Of a stretch of 54,130 nt of DNA, positions 39,181 through 47,483 are shown in pieces. The notes below the pieces were generated by a model. It was given only the letters and a program-made list of their open reading frames with translations, did not search any database and was not told the origin of the DNA. This DNA is from Actinoplanes philippinensis (GTDB lineage Bacteria; Actinomycetota; Actinomycetes; Mycobacteriales; Micromonosporaceae): the NCBI RefSeq assembly GCF_900113015.1, contig NZ_FONV01000034.1:1-54130 (forward strand), written 5' to 3'. The position numbers and the translations under genes were made by a program. Position 1 is the stretch's first letter. Every line of letters starts with the position of its first letter.

Positions 39181-42100
39181 GTGCACCTCAAGAGCCTGAC
39201 GGTCAAGGGCTTCAAGTCCTTCGCCTCCGCCACCACGTTGCGGCTGGAGCCCGGCATCACCTGTGTGGTGGGCCCGAACGGCTCCGGCAAGTCCAACGTC
39301 GTCGACGCCATCGCCTGGGTTCTCGGCGAGCAGGGCGCGAAGGCACTGCGCGGCGGCAAGATGGAGGACGTCATCTTCGCCGGCACGGCCGGCCGCGCCC
39401 CATTGGGCCGGGCCGAGGTGACGCTCACGATCGACAACAACGACGGCGCCCTGCCGATCGACTACACCGAGGTGTCGATCACCCGCCGGATGTTCCGGGA
39501 CGGCGCCAGCGAGTACGAGATCAACGGCAACTCCTGCCGGCTGCTCGACATCCAGGAGCTGCTGAGCGACTCCGGCATCGGCCGGGAGATGCACATCATC
39601 GTCGGCCAGGGCCGGCTCGACGCCATGCTGCACGCGAAACCCGAGGACCGCCGCTCGTTCATCGAGGAGGCGGCGGGCGTACTCAAGCATCGCAAACGCA
39701 AGGAAAAGGCGATCCGCAAGCTGGACGCCATGCAGGTCAACCTCAATCGCCTCGGCGACCTGACCGCCGAGCTGAGACGGCAGCTCAAGCCGCTCGGCCG
39801 GCAGGCCGAGGTGGCCCGCCGGGCCGCCGGCATCCAGTCCGACCTGCGCGACGCCCGCCTGCGGCTGCTCGCCGACGACCTGCACACGCTGCGCACCACC
39901 CTGGACAAGGAGATCGCCGACGAGTCGGCGATGCGGGAGCGCCGCGGCCAGGTCGAGGAGGAGAACCAGGAGGTCCAGCGGATGCTGGCCGACCTGGAGT
40001 TCGCGCACGCCGAGGACGCGCCGCTGCTGCAGGCCGCGCAGGACGCCTGGTACAAGCTGTCCACCCTGCAGGAGCGGTTCCGGTCGACCGAGCAGCTGGC
40101 CACCGAGCGTCTGCGGCACCTGGCCTCCACCCCCGACGACGAGCGTCCCGGCCGCGACCCGGAGATGCTGGAGGCCGAGGCCGAGCGGGTCCGCGAGCAG
40201 GAGGAGGAGCTGCGCGAGGCCCTCACCGAGGACCAGATGCGCCTGGCCGAGGCGGTCGAGCACCGGCAGGAGCAGGAGCGCCAGCTGGCCGCCGCCGAGG
40301 GCGAGCTGCGGGCCGCCGCCAAGGCGATCGCCGACCGCCGGGAGGGCCTGGCCAAGCTCACCGGCAACGTGAACGCGGCCCGCGCCCGGACCACCAGCGC
40401 CGCCGAGGAGATCGAGCGCCTGGCGATCGCCCACGAGGACGCGCTGATGCGGGCCGAGGCGGCACAGGCCGAGGTCGACCTGGTGTCCGCCGAGTCCACC
40501 GAGGCCGACCGGGACAACGCCGACCTCGACGCCCGGCACGACGAGGCGGTCGCCGCCCACGACCGGGCCGCCGCCGTGGTCCGCGAGCTGAGCGACACCG
40601 AGCGGGCCGCCGAGAAGGACGCGGCCAGCTGGAAAGCCCGCGAGGAGGCCCTCGCCATGGGCCTCAGGCGCAAGGACGGCGCCGGCGCGCTGCTGGCCCG
40701 GGCCGGTCAGGTGCCCGGCCTGCTCGGCAGCCTCGCGTCGCTGCTGACCGTCCGGCCCGGTCACGAGGTGGCGCTCGCCGCGGCGCTGGGCGGGCTGGCC
40801 GACGCGGTCGCCCTCTCCGGTGTGGACGAGGCGATCGAGGCGATGCGTACCCTCAAGATCGCTGACGCCGGGCGCGCCGACCTGGTAGTCGCCGGATCCG
40901 CCGGGCCGGGCATGCAGGGCTCGCTCGCGAGCCTCCGGCCGAGCCTGCCCGAGGGCGCCGTCTGGGCGCCCGAGGTGGTCGACTGCCCCGAGCAGCTCCG
41001 GCCCGCCGTCAACCGGGCGCTGCGTGACGTGGTGCTCGTCCCGGACCTGGCCACGGCCGCCGCCCTGGTCGCGGCGAACAACGAGCTGCGCGCGGTCACC
41101 CCCGAGGGCGACCTGCTCGGCGCCTACGCGGCGGCCGGCGGCTCGGCCAAGGCGACCAGCTACATCGAGGTGCAGGCCGCTGTCGACGAGGCGAAGGCGA
41201 AACGGGCCGTCGCCGAGCAGACCATCGCCGAGGTCAAGGAGCAGCTCGGCGCCGCGCGCGCCGAGGTCGCCGAGCTCAAGCAGGCGGTCGCGGTGGCCGC
41301 GCAGGCCAAGCGGGCCGCCGAGGGCGAGCGCAACGCGGCCGCCCGCCGGCTCGCCGAGCTCGGCGCCGCCGCCCGGTCCGCGAAGGCGGAGAGCGAGCGG
41401 CTCGGCGCGTCCCGGCAGAAGGCCGAGGCGGCCCGCGAGGCCGATCTGATGCGGGTCGCCGAGCTGGAGGAGCGGCTGCGCCTCGCCGAGGACACCCCGC
41501 TCGACGAGGAGCCGTCCACCGAGGAGCGCGACCGGCTCGCCGCGCTCGTGCCGCAGTCCCGGCAGAACGAGATGGAGGTGCGGCTCGCGGTCCGTACCGC
41601 TGAGGAACGTGTCTCCTCCATCGCCGGCCGCGCCGACTCGCTGATGCGCCAGGCCAACCAGGAACGGCAGGCCCGGGAACGGGCCGCCGCGAGGCGCGCG
41701 GCACGCGCCCGCGGCGCCGAGATCGCCCGCGCTGTCGCGCACGGCGCGGCCGCCGCCCTGGAACATGTCGCCGTCTCGCTGGCCGCCGCGGCCGACCGCC
41801 GCGACCGGATCGCCAGCGAGCGGACCAGCCGGGAGGCCGAGCTCCAGGAGGTACGCGCGCACGCCAAGCGCCTCGTGTCGGAGCTGGAGCGGCTCACCAG
41901 CGAGGTGCACCGCGACGAGATGGCCCGGGCCGAGCAGCGGATGCGCATCGAGCAGCTGGAGGCGAAGGCCGCCGAGGACTTCTCGCTCGACGTCGAGACG
42001 CTGATCAGTGAGTACGGCCCGGACCAGCTCGTCCCGCCGACCCAGGCCGAGGTGGCCCAGGCCGAGAAGGACGGCAAGCCCGAGCCGTCGCCGGCCCCGT

Positions 42101-42762
42101 TCCACCGGCCCACCCAGGAGAAGCGGGCCAACAAGGCGGAGCGCGACCTCACCCTGCTCGGCAAGGTCAACCCGCTCGCGCTGGAGGAGTTCGCGGCCCT
42201 GGAGGAGCGCTACAAGTTCCTCTCCGACCAGCTCGAGGACCTCAAGGCCACCCGCAAGGACCTGCTCACCGTGGTCAAGGACGTCGACGACCGGATCCTG
42301 GAGGTCTTCACGTCGGCCTTCGAGGACACGGCGCGCGAGTTCCAGACCGTCTTCCAGGTGCTCTTCCCCGGTGGTGAGGGCCGGCTCGTGCTGACCGACC
42401 CGGAGGACATGCTCACCACCGGCGTCGAGGTGGAGGCCCGCCCGCCCGGCAAGAAGATCAAGCGGCTGTCGCTGCTCTCCGGTGGCGAGCGCTCGCTCAC
42501 CGCGGTGGCCATGCTGTGTGCCATCTTCCGCGCCCGCCCGTCGCCCTTCTACATCATGGACGAGGTGGAGGCGGCCCTCGACGACGTCAACCTCGGCCGG
42601 TTGATTACCCTCTTCCAGCAGCTGCGCGAGAAGAGCCAGCTGCTCATCATCACGCACCAGAAACGGACGATGGAGGTCGCGGACGCGCTGTACGGCGTCA
42701 CGATGCGCGCCGGTGTCACCCAGGTGATCAGCCAGCGCCTCGCCCGCGACCCGGAGGAGTAA
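39181..42762 (+). CDS. smc: chromosome segregation SMC ATPase
   Basis: Structural maintenance of chromosomes protein for chromosome organisation and segregation. The 1193-residue protein has Walker A VGPNGSGKSNVVDAIAWVLG (about residue 30), long coiled coils, a hinge at about 505-665 (VPGLLGSLASLLTVRPGHEV) and the C-terminal signature LSLLSGGERSLTAVAML (about 1096). The Walker B FYIMDEVEAALDDVN is at about 1123. GTG 39181 has CGGAG upstream. No scpA/scpB is adjacent, as expected. Confidence 0.98.
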   Translation: MHLKSLTVKGFKSFASATTLRLEPGITCVVGPNGSGKSNVVDAIAWVLGEQGAKALRGGKMEDVIFAGTAGRAPLGRAEVTLTIDNNDGALPIDYTEVSITRRMFRDGASEYEINGNSCRLLDIQELLSDSGIGREMHIIVGQGRLDAMLHAKPEDRRSFIEEAAGVLKHRKRKEKAIRKLDAMQVNLNRLGDLTAELRRQLKPLGRQAEVARRAAGIQSDLRDARLRLLADDLHTLRTTLDKEIADESAMRERRGQVEEENQEVQRMLADLEFAHAEDAPLLQAAQDAWYKLSTLQERFRSTEQLATERLRHLASTPDDERPGRDPEMLEAEAERVREQEEELREALTEDQMRLAEAVEHRQEQERQLAAAEGELRAAAKAIADRREGLAKLTGNVNAARARTTSAAEEIERLAIAHEDALMRAEAAQAEVDLVSAESTEADRDNADLDARHDEAVAAHDRAAAVVRELSDTERAAEKDAASWKAREEALAMGLRRKDGAGALLARAGQVPGLLGSLASLLTVRPGHEVALAAALGGLADAVALSGVDEAIEAMRTLKIADAGRADLVVAGSAGPGMQGSLASLRPSLPEGAVWAPEVVDCPEQLRPAVNRALRDVVLVPDLATAAALVAANNELRAVTPEGDLLGAYAAAGGSAKATSYIEVQAAVDEAKAKRAVAEQTIAEVKEQLGAARAEVAELKQAVAVAAQAKRAAEGERNAAARRLAELGAAARSAKAESERLGASRQKAEAAREADLMRVAELEERLRLAEDTPLDEEPSTEERDRLAALVPQSRQNEMEVRLAVRTAEERVSSIAGRADSLMRQANQERQARERAAARRAARARGAEIARAVAHGAAAALEHVAVSLAAAADRRDRIASERTSREAELQEVRAHAKRLVSELERLTSEVHRDEMARAEQRMRIEQLEAKAAEDFSLDVETLISEYGPDQLVPPTQAEVAQAEKDGKPEPSPAPFHRPTQEKRANKAERDLTLLGKVNPLALEEFAALEERYKFLSDQLEDLKATRKDLLTVVKDVDDRILEVFTSAFEDTAREFQTVFQVLFPGGEGRLVLTDPEDMLTTGVEVEARPPGKKIKRLSLLSGGERSLTAVAMLCAIFRARPSPFYIMDEVEAALDDVNLGRLITLFQQLREKSQLLIITHQKRTMEVADALYGVTMRAGVTQVISQRLARDPEE

Positions 42763-42770
42763 GGAAGTCG

Positions 42771-43385
42771 ATGCGCGACCGCGCCCAGGCCCTGATGATC
42801 GACCTGGACGGCGTGCTGCGCCGCTGGGACCCGGCCCCGATGATCGCCGTCGAGGTGGGGTATGGGCTGAAGCCCGCCACACTGCTGGAGACGGCGATGT
42901 CGTGGGACATCTACCGGCCCGCGATGGCCGGCGAGATCACCGACGCCGAGTGGATGAGGCTGGTCGCCGACCGGCTGCCGCTGGAGCCGGAGCGGGCCGC
43001 CGCCGCGGTCACCGAGTGGCAGTCGTACCGCGGCGAGGTCGACCCCGAGGCGCTCGCCTTCGTCCGCGAGGTGCGCGCCGGCGGCCGGAAGGTCGCGATC
43101 GCCACCAACGCCACCGACCGCCTGCGCCCCGACCTCGACGCCCTCGGGCTCACCGACGAGGTCGACCTGGTCCTCAGCTCGTGGGAGCTGAAGGTGCACA
43201 AGCCGGCCCCCGAGTATTTCGAGCAGGCCTGTGCCCGGCTCGGGGTGCTGCCCAAGCACGTGCTCTTCGTCGACGACGACGACCGGGTGATCCGCGGCGC
43301 CCGCTCGGCGGGCCTCTCCGGATACCGCTGGGCCGGCCCGGAGCACGTGCCCTACCTGCGTAAGGTCCTCGACCTGCCGGCCTGA
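42771..43385 (+). CDS. HAD-superfamily hydrolase
   Basis: A 204-residue HAD phosphatase with the nucleophile motif MIDLDGVL (Asp11, Asp13), motif II around ATNATD, motif III with VHKPAPEYFEQ and the acidic motif IV VDDDDRVI. The cap is alpha-helical and short. The substrate is unpredictable. It starts at ATG 42771 nine bases after smc with GGAAG upstream. A perfect 16-bp hairpin (43392-43434) follows immediately and separates it from the convergent phosphatase gene. Confidence 0.88.
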   Translation: MRDRAQALMIDLDGVLRRWDPAPMIAVEVGYGLKPATLLETAMSWDIYRPAMAGEITDAEWMRLVADRLPLEPERAAAAVTEWQSYRGEVDPEALAFVREVRAGGRKVAIATNATDRLRPDLDALGLTDEVDLVLSSWELKVHKPAPEYFEQACARLGVLPKHVLFVDDDDRVIRGARSAGLSGYRWAGPEHVPYLRKVLDLPA

Positions 43386-43391
43386 GCCGGC

Positions 43392-43434
43392 CACGACGAG
43401 GGCCCCCGGCGTCTCGCTGGGGGCCCTCGTCGTG
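43392..43434. terminator. bidirectional terminator between HAD and PhoD-like genes
   Basis: A perfect 16-bp stem (CACGACGAGGGCCCCC at 43392-43407 with its complement at 43419-43434) with an 11-base loop, between two convergent stop codons. The PhoD-like stop abuts the 3' side. Confidence 0.85.
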
Positions 43435-45114
43435 TCAGGTGCGGTAGTCGACGGCGGCGACGTCGTGCAGGGCGCCGTCCTTGGTGGTGCCCTCGATGCG
43501 GGCGGTGGCGGCCTGACCGTCCAGCCGCAGGGTGCCGATCGCGTTGCCGAAGTACGGTCCGGCCAGCTTCTTCCAGCGCAGCGCCGGTTTGCGCACCGAC
43601 ATGGTCAGGGCCAGCCCGCGCACCGACTGCACCACCCCCGGCCACCAGGCGACCCGCATCAGCGGGCGCAGCGGCAGCGGCACCTCGTTGTGGATCGGGG
43701 AGCAGGTCAGCTGGTAGACGGGGGTCGTCATGGCCTGCCCGAAATCGGCACGTGCCACATACGAGTGATGAACGTCACCGGAGAGCACGCTGATCGAAGC
43801 CGGCGCACGATACGCCCCACCGGCGCCCACCCGGTGGCCGGGCGCCTCCGGACCGCCCTCGCCGAGCCGCCGGAACAGCTCGCCCAGCGCCGCGAACGAC
43901 TTGCCGAACGCGGCCCAGTGCTCCAGGTCGAAGGTGCGGCGGACCTTCTCGCCGAACGCCGCCGACCGGGGCCGGTGCGACTCGGAGATCCGCTCGTTCC
44001 ACGCCTCCAGGTAGTGGATGGCGGGCGGCATCAGCCACGGCAGCGACGAGCCGACCACCAGATGGTCGTAGTCGCCGTGGGCCCGGTTGACGAACCAGTT
44101 CCACTCGGCGGCCGGCAGCATCGCCCGGGCGCCCGGCGTCAGCACCCGGTTGCAGCGGTTGTCCAGCACGATCAGGCGGGTCCGGCCGATGTCCAGGGCG
44201 AAACTCCACTGGTACGGCACATCGGTGTTCTCCGCGGAGCCGGGCTCGTCCACCCGTAACCCGAACTCGTGCAGCAGGTCGGTCGCGTCCTCGGCCTCCG
44301 ACACCTTGCGGAACAGCGGATCGGCGGCCAGCTCGTCCGGGCTCAGGTTGCCCAGGTGCTGATAGATCCAGTAGGAGGCCAGGCCGGCGGAGATCCGCTC
44401 CCGCCACCACGGCTGGTCGGCCATGTCGGAGCGCCAGGACGCCGAGGTGTTCCAGTCGTCGATCAGCTCGTGGTCGTCGAAGATCATCACGCTCGGCACG
44501 GTGGAGAAGAGCCACCGCACCTCCGGGTCACGCCACGACTCCAAATAGAGCTTCGTGTACTCCTCGAAGCCGACGACCTGGTCGGTGGGGCCCTGATGGC
44601 CGTTGCGCCGGCGGGCCCGCAGGAAACGGCGCACCTTCGGTGAGGTCTCGTCCGCATACACCTGATCACCGAGCAGGACCAGCAGGTCGGGCCGGGTCTC
44701 CGCGTCGACCATCAGCCGGCGGGCGAACGCGTCCAGCGCGTCCGGCGGCAGCCAGCGCCCGCTCACCTGGGGCGTGCCCTTGCGGCAGGAGCCGAAGATC
44801 AGGCTGACCGGCTGGGCGGTGTCGTCGCCGGCCCGGGTGCTGATCACCGGCGGCGGATACTCCGAGCCGGCCTCGGGCCAGACCTGCCGGTCGTCGAGGA
44901 ACAGCCGGTACGGGTTCGCCGCATCGGGGGCGAGCCCGTCGACCGTGACCATCGCGTAGTGGTGGCCGTACGCCGAGAAGGTCCGGGCGGACCCGGCGCC
45001 CGCGCCGTCCACCTCGACCCGGGCCTGCGCCGGCGCGCTGGTCTCCAGCCACAGGGTCGCGCGGTCGCCGTCGACCCTGCGCAGCACCGGTCCGATGAGT
45101 AGTTGAGCGGTCAC
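43435..45114 (-). CDS. PhoD-like metallophosphatase
   Basis: About 559 residues of the alkaline phosphatase D (PhoD-like) family: an N-terminal Fn3-like strand domain, then the metallophosphatase core with LIFGSCRKGTPQ, LLVLLGDQVYADE and MIFDDHELIDDWNTS. VLSGDVHHSYVARADFG carries the C-terminal metal ligands. No Tat or Sec signal is seen, unlike secreted PhoD, so this is probably a cytoplasmic member. GTG 45114 is preferred over GTG 45153 because a short upstream ORF (45111-45140) ends in GTGA exactly at it. The usual PhoD function is phosphodiester/monoester hydrolysis for phosphate scavenging. Confidence 0.85.
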   Translation of the reverse strand: MTAQLLIGPVLRRVDGDRATLWLETSAPAQARVEVDGAGAGSARTFSAYGHHYAMVTVDGLAPDAANPYRLFLDDRQVWPEAGSEYPPPVISTRAGDDTAQPVSLIFGSCRKGTPQVSGRWLPPDALDAFARRLMVDAETRPDLLVLLGDQVYADETSPKVRRFLRARRRNGHQGPTDQVVGFEEYTKLYLESWRDPEVRWLFSTVPSVMIFDDHELIDDWNTSASWRSDMADQPWWRERISAGLASYWIYQHLGNLSPDELAADPLFRKVSEAEDATDLLHEFGLRVDEPGSAENTDVPYQWSFALDIGRTRLIVLDNRCNRVLTPGARAMLPAAEWNWFVNRAHGDYDHLVVGSSLPWLMPPAIHYLEAWNERISESHRPRSAAFGEKVRRTFDLEHWAAFGKSFAALGELFRRLGEGGPEAPGHRVGAGGAYRAPASISVLSGDVHHSYVARADFGQAMTTPVYQLTCSPIHNEVPLPLRPLMRVAWWPGVVQSVRGLALTMSVRKPALRWKKLAGPYFGNAIGTLRLDGQAATARIEGTTKDGALHDVAAVDYRT

Positions 45115-45140
45115 CGGGCGGTGCCGGGGGTGTGACGCAT
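45111..45140 (-). CDS. possible 9-codon upstream ORF of the PhoD-like gene
   Basis: ATG 45140 is preceded by GGAGG at a normal spacing and encodes MRHTPGTAR, ending TGA at 45111-45113, which overlaps the GTG of the phosphatase gene by GTGA. It may be a leader that couples translation. It has no sequence family. Confidence 0.3.
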   Translation of the reverse strand: MRHTPGTAR

Positions 45141-45252
45141 GGGGGTCCTCCACGCCGATTCAGGGGGCGTCCCATCCTCCGTCAATCCGGGCCGGAACCG
45201 CCAGTGCACGGCCTGCGCCACGGCCGGACGGCTCATCTGTCAGGATTCGGGC

Positions 45253-46422
45253 ATGGAATACGTGGTCGCCGCAGTGATCCTGCTCGTCGTCCTGATCGTG
45301 GGCGCGGTCGGGCTCGTGGTGCCGAAGATGCGGCGCCGCGATCTCCCGCCACCGCCTGCCGTGCCCACCGTGCCCCCGGTGGAGGAGGAGATCCCGCCGC
45401 TCATCGAGCAGGCGGCGCCCCCGGTGGCCGTCGAGGAGCCGCCCGTCGAGGCGCCCCCGGTGGTCGAGGAGAAGCCTCTCCTGGAGAAGCCGGAGCCGTC
45501 CGCCGGCCGGCTGGTCCGGCTGCGGGCCCGCCTGGCCCGGTCGCAGAGCGCGCTCGGCCGCGGCCTGCTCAACGTCCTCTCCCGGGACCACCTCGAGGAG
45601 GAGGACTGGGAGGAGATCGAGGAGAGCCTGATCACCGCGGACGTCGGCATCGAGGCGACCCAGGTGATCGTCGAGCGGCTGCGCGAGCGGGTCCGGGTCC
45701 TCGGCACCCGGACGGTGGCCGAGGTCCGGGAGCAGCTGGTCGAGGAGCTGGTCGGGGCCCTGGAGCCGGGCATGGACCGCAGCCTGCGGACGGCGCCGCA
45801 CGACGGCCGCCCGGCGGTGGTCCTGGTCGTCGGCGTCAACGGCGCGGGCAAGACCACCACGTGCGGCAAGATCGGCCGGGTGCTGATCGGCGACGGCGGC
45901 AGCGTGCTCTTCGGCGCGGCCGACACCTTCCGGGCCGCCGCGGCCGACCAGATCCAGACCTGGGGTGAGCGGGTCGGCGCCGAGACCGTCCGCGGCCCGG
46001 AGGGGGGAGACCCGGCCAGCGTGGCGTTCGACGCGGTGAAACGGGGTATCGACACGGGCGTGGACACCGTACTGATCGACACCGCGGGCCGCCTGCAGAA
46101 CAAGGTCGGCCTGATGGACGAGCTGGGCAAGGTCAAGCGGGTGGTGGAGAAGCACGGCCCGGTCGACGAGACCCTGCTCGTGCTGGACGCGACGACCGGT
46201 CAGAACGGTCTGGAGCAGGCACGGGTGTTCACCGAGGTGGTGGATGTCACGGGTGTGGTGCTCACCAAGCTCGACGGGACGGCCAAGGGCGGCATCGTCA
46301 TCGCCGTGCAGCGCAAACTCGGGATCCCGGTCAAGCTGGTCGGCCTCGGCGAGGGTCCGGACGACCTCGCTCCGTTCGAGCCGAAGGCCTTCGTCGAGGC
46401 CCTTGTGGGCGGGGACGCGTAG
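45253..46422 (+). CDS. ftsY: signal recognition particle receptor FtsY
   Basis: SRP receptor GTPase that delivers nascent membrane proteins to the translocon. The 389-residue protein has an N-terminal membrane segment (YVVAAVILLVVLIVGAVGLV, residues 2-22) typical of actinobacteria. An acidic linker and the NG domain follow: G1 VGVNGAGKTTTCGKIG (about residue 194), DTAGR (about 276) and TKLDGTAKGG (about 338). ATG 45253 has AGGA upstream. The partner SRP gene ffh is not present in the window; in M. tuberculosis it follows glnD. Confidence 0.97.
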   Translation: MEYVVAAVILLVVLIVGAVGLVVPKMRRRDLPPPPAVPTVPPVEEEIPPLIEQAAPPVAVEEPPVEAPPVVEEKPLLEKPEPSAGRLVRLRARLARSQSALGRGLLNVLSRDHLEEEDWEEIEESLITADVGIEATQVIVERLRERVRVLGTRTVAEVREQLVEELVGALEPGMDRSLRTAPHDGRPAVVLVVGVNGAGKTTTCGKIGRVLIGDGGSVLFGAADTFRAAAADQIQTWGERVGAETVRGPEGGDPASVAFDAVKRGIDTGVDTVLIDTAGRLQNKVGLMDELGKVKRVVEKHGPVDETLLVLDATTGQNGLEQARVFTEVVDVTGVVLTKLDGTAKGGIVIAVQRKLGIPVKLVGLGEGPDDLAPFEPKAFVEALVGGDA

Positions 46423-46459
46423 GCTCGCGGGTGTGCACCATCTCTCTGGGAGGCCGTGA

Positions 46460-47257
46460 GTGACGCAGGAGCCGCTGCGCGAGATACCGCTGCACGGTGG
46501 AAACGTCTCTACGGTCTCCCGGATCGGCGACACGGTCCGGCGCAACGCGGGGCCGTGGACGCCCGCCGTGCACGCTCTCCTGCTCCACCTGGAGCGGGTC
46601 GGCTTCACCGGCTCGCCGCACGCCCTCGGCATGGACGAGAAGGGTCGTGAGGTCCTCTCCTATCTGGACGGGGAGTGCGGCGAGTATCCGCTGGCCCCGC
46701 ACTGGGTGACCGAGGAGGCGCTGGTCACCGTCGGCACCATGCTGCGGATGTTCCACGACGCGCAGTATGGTTTCGTCCCACCGCCGGGCTCGGTCTGGCG
46801 CTCGTTCGGGCCACCGCCGCCGGACACCGAGGTGATCTGTCACCACGACGCCGCCCCGCACAACGTGGTCTGGCGGCCCGACGGCACCCTCGCCCTGATC
46901 GATTTCGATCTGGCGTCGCCCGGCTCACGGCTCTACGACGTGGCGTATGCGGCGTGGACCTGGGTGCCGCTGTTCAGCGACCGGGATTCGTACACCCTCG
47001 GGTGGAAACGGCCGAACCGGCCTCGTCGCCTGCGGTTGTTCGCGGATGCGTACGGGTTGATCCCGCGGGACCGGCACCGGCTGGTGCGGACCATCCGCAA
47101 GCGGATCGTGGACCACGTCGAGGGCATCCGGCGGATGGCCGCGGCCGGCGATCCGGCGTTCGTGCGGATCGTGCACAAGGGCCACCTGCGGCGCCCGATG
47201 CGCGACCTGCGGCTGCTCGACTACGAGCGCCACACGCTGGAGTATGCGCTGCGCTAA
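46460..47257 (+). CDS. aminoglycoside-phosphotransferase-like (APH) kinase
   Basis: A 265-residue APH-fold kinase. The catalytic loop is CHHDAAPHNVVWRPDG (HxDxxxxN type) and the metal motif is LIDFDLASPGS (DFD instead of DFG). The N-lobe begins LREIPLHGGNVSTVSRIGD. Such proteins phosphorylate small metabolites as often as antibiotics, and the substrate is not predictable. GTG 46460. It lies between ftsY and amt. Confidence 0.8.
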   Translation: MTQEPLREIPLHGGNVSTVSRIGDTVRRNAGPWTPAVHALLLHLERVGFTGSPHALGMDEKGREVLSYLDGECGEYPLAPHWVTEEALVTVGTMLRMFHDAQYGFVPPPGSVWRSFGPPPPDTEVICHHDAAPHNVVWRPDGTLALIDFDLASPGSRLYDVAYAAWTWVPLFSDRDSYTLGWKRPNRPRRLRLFADAYGLIPRDRHRLVRTIRKRIVDHVEGIRRMAAAGDPAFVRIVHKGHLRRPMRDLRLLDYERHTLEYALR

Positions 47258-47331
47258 AGCCCTGCGATGGGGCGAAAGCGCCTATATCGTGGCAGCTCAG
47301 AGCGCCCCTCCTCGCGGACTGTGAGGTTTTC

Positions 47332-47368
47332 TTCACACGTCGGAAACAACGCGTGACGTCTCGGAAAT
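47332..47368 (+). promoter_or_regulatory. GlnR-like box upstream of amt
   Basis: The sequence TTCAC-N6-GAAAC then GTGAC-N6-GAAAT matches the actinobacterial GlnR consensus (gTnAC-n6-GAAAC-n6-GtnAC-n6-GAAAc), with five instead of six bases between the two halves. It lies 116 bp before the amt GTG. GlnR activates nitrogen-assimilation genes, including amt-glnB-glnD, under nitrogen limitation in actinomycetes. The consensus is from memory. Confidence 0.65.
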
Positions 47369-47483
47369 CGCGCGAAGACCGTGCTCGAAACAGCAGGCCG
47401 GAAAGCTTCGCGCCGAACCGGCCGACAGGCGGCGTTGCCCCAGGTCCGGTGTGCGAGGACACCTTATTCCGAGAGGAGGCAGC

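Noticed and set aside
38887..42882. 1331-residue open frame antisense to smc
   Set aside because: It is a shadow of a GC-biased coding gene. smc has complete family motifs in its own frame, and the antisense frame has no recognisable domain.
43800..44515. Alternative minus-strand frames inside the PhoD-like gene
   Set aside because: Frame-shifted copies of the same coding region without family motifs.
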